DNA of 64,000 bases, from positions 18,023 to 82,022 of IMG/VR virus record IMGVR_UViG_3300026488_000021; one strand, given 5' to 3'. Below the pieces are notes generated by a model, which saw only the letters and a program-made list of their open reading frames with translations, made no database searches and had not been told where the DNA came from. The position numbers and the translations under genes are program-made. This document shows, piece after piece, positions 52,906 through 63,966 of this stretch. The first letter of the stretch is position 1. Each line of letters opens with the position of its first letter. Source of the stretch: a virus.

Positions 52906-53381
52906 TGTTTATAAAATGGGATAAAAGTGCTTTACAAAAAATATATAAAGCACCTTGAAAAGCTTTATATAAGACTTGACTTTATTTGGAAACTAAAATC
53001 AAAGAAGAAATTAAAGATAAAGCTTATGATACAGGTGATTTTTTAAGGAGTGTAAATACAAGAAAAGTAAAAGAAAACGAAGTAAGAGTTGGTAGTAATC
53101 ACATTCAAGCTTGGATTATGGAATATTGAAGAAAACCTGGTAAATTTCCAAATCTTGATGCTTTGGTATGATGGGCTTGAAGACACTGATTTCATAAAGA
53201 TAGTAGAACTAAACCATATGATAGTTTGTCAAGTGAAGCAAAAGGTAAAGTGTATGTTCTGGCAAGAAGTATTGCAAGAAAATGAATAAAGCCTAGAAGA
53301 ATATTTAGAGATACCTTTGAGAGATTTAAAAAAGATTTAAATAAAAAATATCAAAAATTTTTAAAAGATTTTCTAAAATAA
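52905..53381 (+). CDS. HK97 gp10-like tail completion protein
   Basis: 158 residues. The core YDTGDFLRSVNTRKV followed by GSNHIQAWIMEYGRKPGKF matches the HK97 gp10/minor-tail family pattern tG.LR.Si ... A..~EyG. The C-terminus is a basic helix. Connects head and tail. Confidence 0.85.
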
Positions 53382-53714
53382 ATGAAAAGAATTAAAATAA
53401 AAGAGTTTTGATGGACATTAGAACTGTTTAGTAAAAATGAGAAAGAATATTTTGAAAAAAGAGTTTGACAGACAATGGATAGATGATGTGATTGATTAAC
53501 AATCACAGATAATGAAAGGTTATTAACAGATATAATAGTATTAGAAGATTATTGGAATACAGTGCCACACGAAATTACTCATTTTGTATCACATATGTTT
53601 AATGCAATATGAGTAGAATTTGATGATGAACTGTGGGCTTATTATATTTGATTTTATACTAAGGAATACTTTAAATATTTAGAAAAACAAGAATGAACTT
53701 GAAAAAAGCAATAG
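53382..53714 (+). CDS. HExxH-motif protein
   Basis: 110 residues. VPHEITHFVSHMF contains HExxH (His63, Glu64, His67), followed by a Gly and FDDELWAYYIGF where a downstream acidic residue could complete the zinc site. Short phage HExxH proteins with this WAYyig... ending sit beside tail genes in many phages. Could be a tail-maturation or accessory peptidase. Overlaps the next gene by 22 bases. Confidence 0.75.
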
Positions 53715-54091
53715 CAGATTGGATTATAAACAATTCAGATTTACAACCTATTATTGGGGATAGAGTTTATAGAAATAAAGCTACTATAACAGACCAAACA
53801 CCATTTATAGTTTATAGCTTTGATAGAGTTGTAAATCAATGGGCTTGATGGAATAATAACCATCATTATTTAGGTTATTCAGTTATACTTGATGTAGTTT
53901 GAAAATATGAAGAGCAAGACCAAATGGAGTTTGTGAGAGACTATCTTATAAAAAAATGGAATGGGTTTAGTTGAGAACTAACAAGTGATTGGAGTTGAAT
54001 TATTTGACTTAGAGAATTTGTAGATTTATATGATGATAAAACCGACTTGTTAGTTTATAGGGTAGAGTTTTTGTTTAAAGAGGTTATATAA
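53693..54091 (+). CDS. Tail terminator-like protein (DUF3168 type)
   Basis: 132 residues. The sequence IIGDRVYRNKATITDQTPFI is the mark of the DUF3168/HK97 gp11 family (GdRVy....p...~P.iv), with a strand-rich remainder. Expected tail completion/terminator just before the tail tube gene. Confidence 0.8.
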
Positions 54092-54161
54092 ATTGAAAAA
54101 AAACTAGATTAACTAAATTTAAGTTGTTGCTACAAAATATTTTAAATTATAAATTATAAGA

Positions 54162-54926
54162 ATGGCACAAACAGTTATACAAAATGAAAAAGCTTTATTG
54201 CCTTGAAGTGGTATTATTTATGTAGGTGAAGATTGGAGCTCATTAGTCAATATTTGAGCTTTTAGAGACCTAGTATACAATCATAAATCAGAAACAGCTA
54301 CAATCTCTTTTGATAATGTAGAAGATATTAAAAGAGTAAAGTATTTTAATAAAGGGTCTTTTGAGTTTAAACTTGCAGAGGTCGATAGTTCTATTTGGCC
54401 TTTGTTTAATAAAGGGTTAATTGATGTAAACTATGTCCCAGCTACTACTCAATCAGTTACAGATGAAGAAGTAACTATGAAAGCTGATAAAGTAGTATTA
54501 TTAGCAAACAAAAATGGAGATTGAACAAGAGTTGCTAATATTGTTGTGAAATCAGCTGATTGAGCCACAACATATACAGAGGGAACAGATTATGAGGTTG
54601 TAGTTGATGCAAGAGGTTATACAGGTTTAGTTATTGTAGATGGTGGTGGTATCAACGATGGAGACACTGTAAAAGTAAGCTATGACTACACACCAGTTAA
54701 ATATAGAAGTATAACATTTAAAGCATCCGGTATTAGTCAACCTATTGTTGCAAGATTTGAACATACTTCAAACGATGGTAAAAAATGTATTATTGACCTT
54801 GAGAATGTTTCTAACATTAAAACCCTTGGTATTGATTTTGTAGGTGATAATGATGATGATGTAGCAACAATGGATATTGAATTAGAAGGTTATGTTAAAG
54901 AATTTATAGACGAGATTACTGTTTAG
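54162..54926 (+). CDS. Major tail tube protein
   Basis: 254 residues, beta-rich, located between the DUF3168 gene and the chaperone genes. Strand patterns (IKRVKYFNKGSFEFKLAEVD, IDLENVSNIKTLGIDFVG) suit a tail tube fold; a middle insertion (TRVANIVVKSADGATTY ... VKVSYDYTP) is Ig-like. TGA glycines are few compared with GGT/GGA, consistent with high expression. A terminator follows. Confidence 0.8.
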
Positions 54927-54954
54927 TAAATTGATAAAAATCTAAAAAGATTAT

Positions 54955-54981
54955 AAAAGGAGTGTAAAACTCCTTTTTATT
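54955..54981 (+). terminator. Intrinsic terminator
   Basis: AAAGGAG/CTCCTTT stem then TTATTTAATT after the tube gene. Confidence 0.7.
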
Positions 54982-54997
54982 TAATTAAAGACTTAAA

Positions 54998-55267
54998 ATG
55001 GTATTAGTAGTAAATACAGATTGGAAACCTACTGCTGAAGAAAGAAAAAAAATGCCTATTACAGCATTTTTACAACCTTCAACAAGGAAATATCCTTATA
55101 AAGTTAAAGTTAATCCAGACACAAAAAGAAAAGTTAGTATAGATAGTAAAGGTGTTTGGGCTATAAGCTGTAAAATGTTAAAAGATGCTTTTACATTGGC
55201 AAATATGCATTGAGCTACTAAAACTGCTAGTAAAGCTAAAAAACTTATTGACAAATATTGTAAATAA
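54998..55267 (+). CDS. Hypothetical basic protein in tail cluster
   Basis: 89 residues, basic, alpha/beta (YPYKVKVNPDTKRKVSI). The C-terminal 18 residues follow a TGA glycine. No family recognised. Between tube and chaperone genes. Confidence 0.75.
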
Positions 55268-55289
55268 TTTTATTTTTTAAATTATAAAA

Positions 55290-55610
55290 ATGGCTATAAA
55301 ACTTGACGACTTCTTGCCTAAAACTGTTGAAGTAGAATTTAAGTGAGAAAAGATAATTCTTAAAGAACCTACTATTGAAGATTTATTAGAAATTCAAAAA
55401 ATAAGTTTAGATATAGAACAAGGGAAAATTAACGAGGTAGAAGGAGCAATTAAAATCTTATCCTTACTAGCTGAAAAAGATAAACAAGAAACTTTTGAAA
55501 AGACTTTGAAGATTTTGCCTTATTCTAAATTATTAGAATTTCAAAAACAAGTATTTAAAGAATTGGGTTTAGGACAAAATGAGGTTGAGAATGAGACAGC
55601 GAACAAATAA
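55290..55610 (+). CDS. Tail assembly chaperone candidate (gpG-like)
   Basis: 106 residues, starting with IKLDDFLPKTVEVEFKGEKI, then a helical body and acidic C-terminus. The place between tube and tape measure and the size are typical of gpG-type tail assembly chaperones. A second frame (-1) is open over its end and leads into the next small gene. Confidence 0.75.
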
Positions 55611-55630
55611 TTTACTTGATTTCAATATTT

Positions 55631-55795
55631 ATGAAATATTACAATCAACCTCATAGTGAGATAATGAAGATGAGAGTTTGACAATTCTTTGCTTATTTGG
55701 ACCAGATAGAAAAAATAGAAAATCCAGAAAAAGCTAAAAAACCTAAAAAAGTTAGTATGGATGAGTTTAAAAATATGATTATGGGAGGTAGATAA
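55631..55795 (+). CDS. Second tail chaperone frame (gpT-like)
   Basis: 54 residues from ATG 55631 (MKYYNQPHSEIMKMRVGQFF ... FKNMIMGGR). The open frame extends upstream to 55559 without a stop and continues hydrophobic sequence (IIYLISIF) directly before the ATG, so the natural product may be a -1 frameshift fusion with the upstream gene as in lambda G-GT. No perfect slippery heptamer is seen in the overlap, so reinitiation is an alternative. Confidence 0.7.
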
Positions 55796-55851
55796 ATTGA
55801 AACCTCCCTTTTTTGTTTACTATAAAAATAGTTTAGAACTAAAAGAAAATA

Positions 55852-58629
55852 ATGGCAAATCAAAAAGTATGAGAATTATATCTTTGACTTAGAGCTGATA
55901 TTGATTGACTAAAAAAAGACCTAGCAAACTTAAACAAAAAAGTATCTTCACAAGCAAAAAGAACCTGACAAAGTATTTGAAAAGAAATTTCAAATTGAAT
56001 TATGTGAGCTATTGGTAAACTTGGTGGGATAATAGCAGCTTTTGAAGGTATAAGAAAAAGCTTAGACTTATCTTGAATTTTAGAACAAAATCAAGTTGCT
56101 TTTGAAACATTATTATGAAGTGCTGAAAGAGCCCAAAGGATGATGAAAGAATTGACAGATTTTGCTAAAAACACACCTTTTGAATTATTAGGGCTACAAG
56201 ATACAGCAAAACAACTTATAGGTATGGGATTTGAAGCTAAACAAGTTATTCCTACTTTACAAATTTTAGGTGATGCTGTTAGTGCAGTAGGAGCTTGACA
56301 AGAAGGACTACAAAGAGTAGTAAGAGCATTGGTGCAGATTAAAGCAAAAGGTAAACTATCAGCAGAAGAAATGATGCAGTTGGCTGAAACTTGATTGCCT
56401 GTTTATGATATTTTGAGAGAAAAACTACATTTGACAGGCAAAGAAATGGCTAACTTATGAAATGCTTGAATAAAAGCAGGTGATGCTATTCAAGCTATTA
56501 TGGAAGGGTTGCAAGAAAGATATCAAGGTATGATGGAGGCACAAAGTAAGACTTTCAAAGGTATGTTATCAAACTTAAAAGATAGTATAGATATATTTTT
56601 AGCTGAGATATGAAAAAGTTTGCTACCTAGAATTAAAGAATGGTTAAGTGTTATTTTAGATTTCTTTGCTAAATGGTGAAAATTTTTGGCAAGTGAGATA
56701 TGAAAAACACTTACAACAATTTTTGGCGGAGCAGTAGAGTTTGCGTCTAGTGTAGTGAATTTATTTAAAAAAGTGTTTAGTATTCTCTGAAAAGATAACC
56801 AAAAAGCAGTTAAATGAATTGGATTAAATTGGCAAAGTTTATTTTACTATCTTAGGACTTGATTTAGAACAATTGTTTTTATAGCAAAAGCAGTAGTTAA
56901 AACTATTTGATGATTTTTTGGTATGATGGCTACTGCTGTAAAGAAGATTTTTGCTAAAATAGTAAATTATTTTGTAGACAAAATAAATTTCTTGATTGAT
57001 GGTTTTAATGCTCTTTGAGATAAATTTTGATTTACTTTTGATAAACTAGAAAAAGTAAGTTGGTGAGCTGGTGAAGACATAAGTAAGTCAATGAAACTAG
57101 CAACATCAAGTATTATGAAGGATTGGTGAGATTTAACTTTTAAGATGGCTTACGATTATTTACAAACAACAAAAAAAATTGAAGAAGCAAATAAGACAGT
57201 TTGATTTTCAGCAAAGAAATTTACTTTTGATGTTAAATGACTTTATACAGTTTTCAATAAGGCTTTCTCTTGAATTTGACAAACAACCTGAGCTGTAAAA
57301 CAACAATTTAAGGAACTTATAGACAAAGTAAACAATACAACTAAATCTATATCATCTTGATTATCTAAACAACTTAATCTTTACGATAAGGTAAAGGAAA
57401 AACTTATAAAAATAAAAGAAAAATATGAAGACTGGAAAAAAACAGCACACGATGCTATTTTAAGTATTAACCACGATTTAGCTAGTTTAGATCAAGAGAA
57501 AAATAACCAACTAGCTGAAAGATATGTAGAAATTCAAAAAGAATTACAAGAAACTTTAAAGAAGACAGAGGAATTAAAACAAAAAGCTAATCAAGAAGAA
57601 CAACAAAAACAACAGAGACTTATTGAATTACAAAATAGACTTAATATTCTTTTACAAAAGCAAGCTGAATTTACAGACAAAACAAAAGAGAGTACAAAAC
57701 TTTCAATTCAAAATCAAATACAATCAATACAACAACAAATAGAACAATTAAAAACTCAATCTACAAATCTTTCTGAATTATCAGAGTTAGAACAAAAAAG
57801 AATACAATTAGAAAAAGAACTACAAATAATCAAACAAAACGCACCAGAACAAATCCTAAAAGAAAAAGAGGCTTACGATAAATTAACAGAAAGTCAAAGA
57901 ATCTTGTATGAATACGAGAAAAAAAGACAACAGCTATTAGAACAAAAAGCTATTTACGAAGCTATTGAAGGACAAAAAGGATTATTAGAAAATGTTATAC
58001 AGGTTAAAGAGCAAGATTGACAACTTACAGCCGAATATTTTGACAAACAAAAACAACAATGGATAGAAATTACTAATTGGGAAAACATTCAACTAGCAGT
58101 AAGATTGGAAAATAAAAGACAAGCTCTTTTGCAGGAAACCCAAATCCAACTTGATGCTTTAGAACAAATTAAACAAGCTACACAAAATCAAACAGAAGAA
58201 CTAAAACAAATCTGGTCTAACTATAATAACTATTTGAAAATAGATACAGCAAATACTGTTGCAAAACTTCTTACAGAATATCAAAGAATAGTAAATCAAT
58301 TAAAACAAGTTTATTTATGGCAAAAGAAAACAAAAACAGCTTCAAAATGACACCATATGTGATGACTAGTAAAATGATTTGCAACAGGTTGATTTACAGG
58401 TTGAAATACTCCGTTAAAACCTGCTTGAATAGTTCACCAAGGGGAATATGTTATTCCTAAATGGATGACTGATACTTATAGATGATTAGTTGGAGCCTTA
58501 GAGAAAATAAGAATATGACAATCAACTAGTATAGTTAACCAGAATAAGAACTTTACTGTAAGTGAAATTGTTATAAATCAAGATGTAGATATTTTAAATG
58601 AACTTAATAGATTTAATTGGTTATATTAA
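55852..58629 (+). CDS. Tape measure protein
   Basis: 925 residues with the tape-measure domain near residues 60-230 (VAFETLLGSAERAQRMMKEL, FAKNTPFELLGLQDTAKQLI, KGKLSAEEMMQLAETGLPVY), hydrophobic segments around 280-400, a long Gln/Lys/Glu coiled coil (about 500-820) and the usual C-terminal GGFTGGNTPLKPAGIVHQGE. It sets tail length and is a hallmark of siphovirus or myovirus long tails. Confidence 0.95.
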
Positions 58630-58633
58630 ATAA

Positions 58634-59536
58634 ATGCTTTGAAAAAAATATTGGTATAAATGACAAGAAATAAGTGTTTGAGTTTTAGAATATTGAATTG
58701 ATTTTACAAGAAATTGGGTTAGTGGCATTTCTAACATAGACCGGAAAATTTTAAGCACAAAAGAAAATAAATTAGATTATAAAGGCTCACATTGAGCTTT
58801 TGTTTCTCCTACATTAGCGCATTGAAGATATATAAGAATTGAAGGATTGGTTCGGTGAAAGACAAGAGCTGATTTATTAGAGGGTATGAACTACATAGAG
58901 ACTTTATTTGCTTTACAAGCTTACACTTACGAAACGGAATTAAACAGATTGGAATTTATAGATGAAAGTGACTATAGGTGGTACATAGATTGTAAAGTAA
59001 GAACACCTGTAAGCTGGGATTTTGAGACAGATGATATGAACGATTGAACCATAAGAAGATATAAAGTAGAACTATTTGCACCTAGTCCTTTTATTTACAG
59101 TGTAGAGGACTTATTTGTTGATTTTAATGAAGGGGATTATTGAGGAATAAAACTTGGAACTAAACTATGAACTAAATTTGATACAGCTTACAATAAAATA
59201 CATTGTAAGCAAACAGCTTGAAATTTTCAAAGTCCTACTATCTGGGAAGTAGATATTTTAAAGGATTGTGAGGACTTATTTATTTACGATATTGATACTA
59301 ATAGTAAGTTCTATATGAGATGAAGCTTTAAGCAATGAGACCATATAACTATTGATTGATTTAATTTGGTTACTTACAAAAATTGATACAGACTAGATTG
59401 AGTTCTTACAGATGATAGCTTATTCCCAGTAGTTAGTAAAGAAACAAACTTTATTATAAGAGATAAATATTCTATGTTTTATAATGTTGAGAATAGCTTA
59501 ATTTGAACTGTTAAATTTAAAAATGTAATTTTATAA
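58634..59536 (+). CDS. Distal tail protein (Dit)
   Basis: 300 residues. N-terminal part with SPTLAHGRYIRIEGLVRGKT and a FAPSPFIYS strand is the Dit/gp19.1 signature order; the C-terminal galectin-like domain is beta-rich. Follows the tape measure as expected and caps the tail tube, linking it to baseplate and fibres. Confidence 0.8.
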
Positions 59537-59537
59537 A

Positions 59538-60662
59538 ATGAATAATTTACAAGCCAGAATATATACACCACAATGAGATTTAATACAAACTCATTTTAAT
59601 TTTACAGAATTAGAAATTCTAAAAAAAAGAAATGATAAATGATTTTGTAAACTATGATTAGATCTAAAAGATGAAGTCAAAAAAGAAAATCTAAATCTAT
59701 GAAATAAATTAGAATTAGTTTTAGTTTATCCAAAAGAAATTCTGGTTGAATACTGATGATGAGTAAGTAAACGGTGGACTTTTGAAGATTTGCAAGATAA
59801 GACATTTACAGATTTATGAAACTTAAGATTTATTGATTTATGAAATAAAGTGGATTGATGAGTTATAAAAAGAATAAATTGGGAGGCTTGAACTTTATTT
59901 GTTTGATACTTAGAAAATATAGAAGTTGATAAAGATATAAGACTTATCTTTGTTGATAGTTTTGGATTTACTCAGTATAGAATTTTAAAAGAGAATGTAG
60001 ATTGAAACTTTGGGCTTGTAGATTTCTTAAATGATAGATGAATAAAAGCAATTTGAGAAAATAAGCAAGTCCATATAAAAGAAAATAAATGACAAACATT
60101 TTATAATATTTTAAAAGATACAATAAGACAGTATAAACTAACAATTAAAAGCAACTTAGAAAACATAGAAGTAAACAACACTAAAAAAAGCTGAAGAAGG
60201 TTTATTTATTCTGCTTTAAATGCTTATAACAACAATATAGTTGATTTTAAAATAACATCATCAATTAAAAATCTTGCTAATAGAGTTTTGAACAAAGATA
60301 GTGATTGAAATTATACCGAAAAAGAAGATTGAACCAGTATTTATAGACATTGATTGATTGAAAAATTTGAAAATGCTGATGTAAATAATTTAGACCTATA
60401 TAAGGAACAAAAAGAAGAAGTTGCTGTAAATGTTATTTTAACAAATTGGTTTAGTTTAGATGTATGAGATAGTGCAAAGATTATTATAAATTGAAAGTTT
60501 GACTATTTAAATATAAATTTTGAAGGAGTTTTGGAAGAAAAAAGATTTAATCTAAAAGAAGGGATAATTATACAATTAAAGTTTAGTAAAGGAATTAAAA
60601 CAATGGAATTTTTAGACAAGTTTAATTATTTGCAAGAGAATGTTTATAAAATAAATCTATAA
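59538..60662 (+). CDS. Tail tip / baseplate protein (Tal-like N-domain)
   Basis: 374 residues directly after Dit (start 1 base past the stop). Beta-rich, with repeated short DLGN or LGNL segments and a compact C-terminus. Position and size fit a baseplate hub (gp27-like) without an enzymatic tail. Assigned from position. Confidence 0.65.
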
Positions 60663-60663
60663 A

Positions 60664-62385
60664 ATGACAATACAATACATAAACGAAGCTGATATAGTAA
60701 GAACTACTTGAAGAAATAAAATAAATTCAAATTTCATTGATTTAGATAATAGTAAGGCTGAAAAGAATTTGTCAAATGTTGATGATAGTATAATTTTAGA
60801 AAAATTAAAAAATGTTGATTGAGATGGAAGTTGACTTGATGCTGATTTATTAGACTGATTTGATAGTAATGATTTTGAAAAAGTAGTAAATAAAGTTTCT
60901 TCTTGGCAAACTACACCAGATGATATTCATTATCCATCTGAAAAACTAGTTAAGGATAGTTTAGATTTAAAAGCAGATGACAACGAAGTAGTTCATTTGA
61001 CTTGAACTGAAACTATAACAGGTAGAAAAACATTTAACAATGATGTAGATATAAATTGAGATGTAAATATTGATTGAAATGTAAATATAAAATGAAATCT
61101 TAATTATGTAGATACAGAAAATTTACAAGTAGAAGATAAAGTTATTATTTTAGATAAAGGCTGAAGCAATGCAGATTGAAGCTGATTAGAAGTAGAAGAA
61201 AATTGAAGTATAGTTGCAAGTCTAAAATACAATAAATGAGATAATAGATGGAATGATTGAGTTGATAACCTAGCAAGAGTTGGAGAAATAACAGACTTAG
61301 ACAACAACAAGGCAAATAAAGACTTATCAAATGTAAGTAATACAGATTTCCTTAATAAAATTAAAGCAGTAGATTGAAGTTGAAGTTGAATAGATGCTGA
61401 CTTGTTAGATTGAAAACAAGCTAGTGATTTTGCTTTATCCTCTCATACTCACAATTGGTGAGATATAAGTAAGAGTTGAAGTAAATTGTCTGATATAGAA
61501 GATGTACAAGCTTACACTTGACAAGCTTGAAAATTATTAGCTGTTAAGAATACAGAAGATTGAACTGAATGGGTACCAGTTGAAGCTGTAAGTTGAACTG
61601 ATGAACTTGTAAAAGCAGACAGTTGAGATAGCACAGCTGGTTATTTATCTGACAAGGTTGATTGAAGTACTCTAGAAGTAGATACATCTACCCATAAGAT
61701 TAAAGTAAAAGATTGAGTATTTGCAACTGATAGTAATGTTGTGCATAAAACTTGAGATGAAACTATAAGTTGAGTAAAAACATTTTCTGGTACTATAAAT
61801 TTAACTGGTGAATTTGATTGGCAAGCATCTAAAAACTTTAAATTAAAAGGAAGTTGAGAATGGAGTTTTGACTTCTCAGATGATGATGGGAATGATTATT
61901 TACAGGTACGGGCACCTAATATATGAACTATTTTTGCAGTAAGGAATAATTGAAGACTTTGATTTAAAGTAAGTAATCCTAAAATAAGTTTTGCGTTTTG
62001 AGATAATGATACTGGATTAAATTATGTTAGTGATTGAGAGTTTGATTTTTATTCAAATAATTCTGCAAAATTACAAATTAAACCCTCATATATATGAATA
62101 CAAGTAAAAACAGTCTTATATGATAATCCTATTTATCTAAGGAGTAGTTGAGATGATAATCATATTATTTGATTTGCTAGTTGGATAGATTGACCTGAAA
62201 TTAGATGATGCCAAGGAGTATGAATAGCAAAAAATTGTTGAGGATATACAAGAATAGCACAATTTAAGGGTAATGATATGGAACTTTTACAAAATTGATG
62301 ATGAATTATATTAAGAGACTGAAATTGAAATAGATATAAACTATCTGTAAACTCAAATTGAGAACTTGAATTAAATTCAATTTAG
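60664..62385 (+). CDS. Tail fibre protein
   Basis: 573 residues made of repeated fibre units: NVDGDGSGLDADLLDG twice, SSWQTTPDD then HYPSEKLVKD as in the gene at 48535, NWGDISKSGSKLSDIEDV, AGYLSDKVDG and VHKTGDETISG as in the gene at 7515. The C-terminal region carries the shared end motif (GNRYKLSVNSNG, LELNSI). Many Gly are TGA. Fibre or side-fibre attached to the baseplate. Confidence 0.9.
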
Positions 62386-62427
62386 ATTTAATCTTTTTAA
62401 AAAACTTTATATTATAAAAAAATAATA

Positions 62428-62577
62428 ATGTACAAAATTGATACTAACTTAATAAATGCTTTATTAGAATATTTAGCAAACAGACCATACAGGGAAGTAT
62501 TTCAATTGATTAATGCTTTACAGAGACTAGAGAAAATAGAAGAAGAAAAAAAAGATTTAAAAACTAAAAGAAAATAA
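62428..62577 (+). CDS. Small helical protein
   Basis: 49 residues, one long helix ending in KKDLKTKRK. No family recognised. Its stop overlaps the next start (TAATG), which supports it as a real gene. Confidence 0.6.
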   Translation: MYKIDTNLINALLEYLANRPYREVFQLINALQRLEKIEEEKKDLKTKRK

Positions 62578-63083
62578 TGGCTATAATAACTTGATTGCTT
62601 AATTGAAATAACATCAATAAAGATTGGCAAATTTGAATATTTTGACAATTATTTACTCCTGGTATAATTTATTGATTTGACATAACAGATAATTGAGATT
62701 GAACTTTAACTGTTTGACCTTGACTTGCTTTGGTTGGGGTCAATAGATGAAGTGAGAATATGGACTTTCTAGTTGTTGTTAGAAATTCCGATAATTATAC
62801 ACTTTGAAAAAATGATTGAATATTAGCTATAAAAGTAGATTACACAAAAATCCAGGATGGAGCTTGAAATAGTGAACTTTGAGATAATATAGCAACAATA
62901 GAAATACAACCTACTGAAAATGATTTCAGTCCTAATTTTATAGAGAAATTGACTGAAATAAGTGGTTGAAATGTAAATGATATAAGACAAGAAGTAGGAG
63001 TAAAACTATGGAATAAAGTACAAAATAAATTCTATAAAATAGATATCAATGATGATTGAAACCTTGAAACTAATGAACTTTAA
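62577..63083 (+). CDS. Fibre-region structural protein
   Basis: 168 residues. N-terminal IYGFDITDNGDGTLTVGPGL is the upper-baseplate/fibre start pattern of many phage tail proteins; the rest is beta-like. Probably a baseplate or fibre-connector protein. TGA is used for many Gly. Confidence 0.75.
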
Positions 63084-63100
63084 AATTTAATTAAAAAACT

Positions 63101-63874
63101 ATGGCTTTAAAATGAATAAATGCTAGTGAATATAAAAGAAATTGAGCTGCTGAAATGCAACCTAATTGATTGGTTATACTTAATGATAATTGAGATTTAG
63201 ATTTAAGTTGACATACAATTATTGCAAATATTGTTAATAATGTTACCATTGATTATATTGCAACAGATTATACGACTTGAGATAATAATATAATCATTGC
63301 AAAACCATATTGTTGACCTATCAATATAAATATTGGTAAAAAAAATATTTTTTATACGATTAAAAATCTAGAAAGAAAAGTTGATATTTGGGAATCAAGG
63401 GAAAGCCTGCCATTCGCAACATCTGGTATATTTGGATGTTGCATATGAGATTATATCTATATAGTTGATAAAGATAAGCATACGCTTAGATACGATATAG
63501 AGAATGATACTTGGAAGCAATTATCAGACTCACCAGTATGATATCGGAGAATGGCAGCTTGAAATTATAACAATAAATTAGTAATAGTATCATCGAACAT
63601 ACCAGCAATTTATGACCCTAATACAGATAGTTGGACAACAGGTAGTAGCTGACCACAAACTTGAAGAGTGAGTGGTAATATAATATGACAATACATTTAT
63701 TGTTATTATCATAATAATAAACTCTATAGATACGATATAGAAAATGATACTTGGGAGCAACTATCGGATAAACCTGGTTCTCCTCAAGAAGGTTGTGATG
63801 CAGATGTAGTGAACTGAAAATTATATGTAGTGTGATGATATGACTCAGATTACTCCGAGACCCCAGAAGTATAG
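63101..63874 (+). CDS. Kelch-repeat adhesin
   Basis: 257 residues. Starts with the same INASEYKRNG ... EMQPNG module as the adhesin at 9069. From residue 108 it has kelch-type blades (RYDIENDTWKQLSD, later RYDIENDTWEQLSD, and GKLYVVGGYDSD). The third blade stops early at SETPEV, so the propeller is short or truncated. A receptor-binding tip role is likely. Confidence 0.85.
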
Positions 63875-63913
63875 AGTCTGTTCCTAAAAAGTGTGTAAGA
63901 AAAAAATATTTAA

Positions 63914-63947
63914 AAAGCAGGAAAAGTTATAATCTTCCTGCTTTTTT
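63914..63947 (+). terminator. Intrinsic terminator
   Basis: GCAGGAA/TTCCTGC stem, 11-nt loop, TTTTTT, after the kelch gene. Confidence 0.85.
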
Positions 63948-63966
63948 ACTTACTTATTTTATAACA

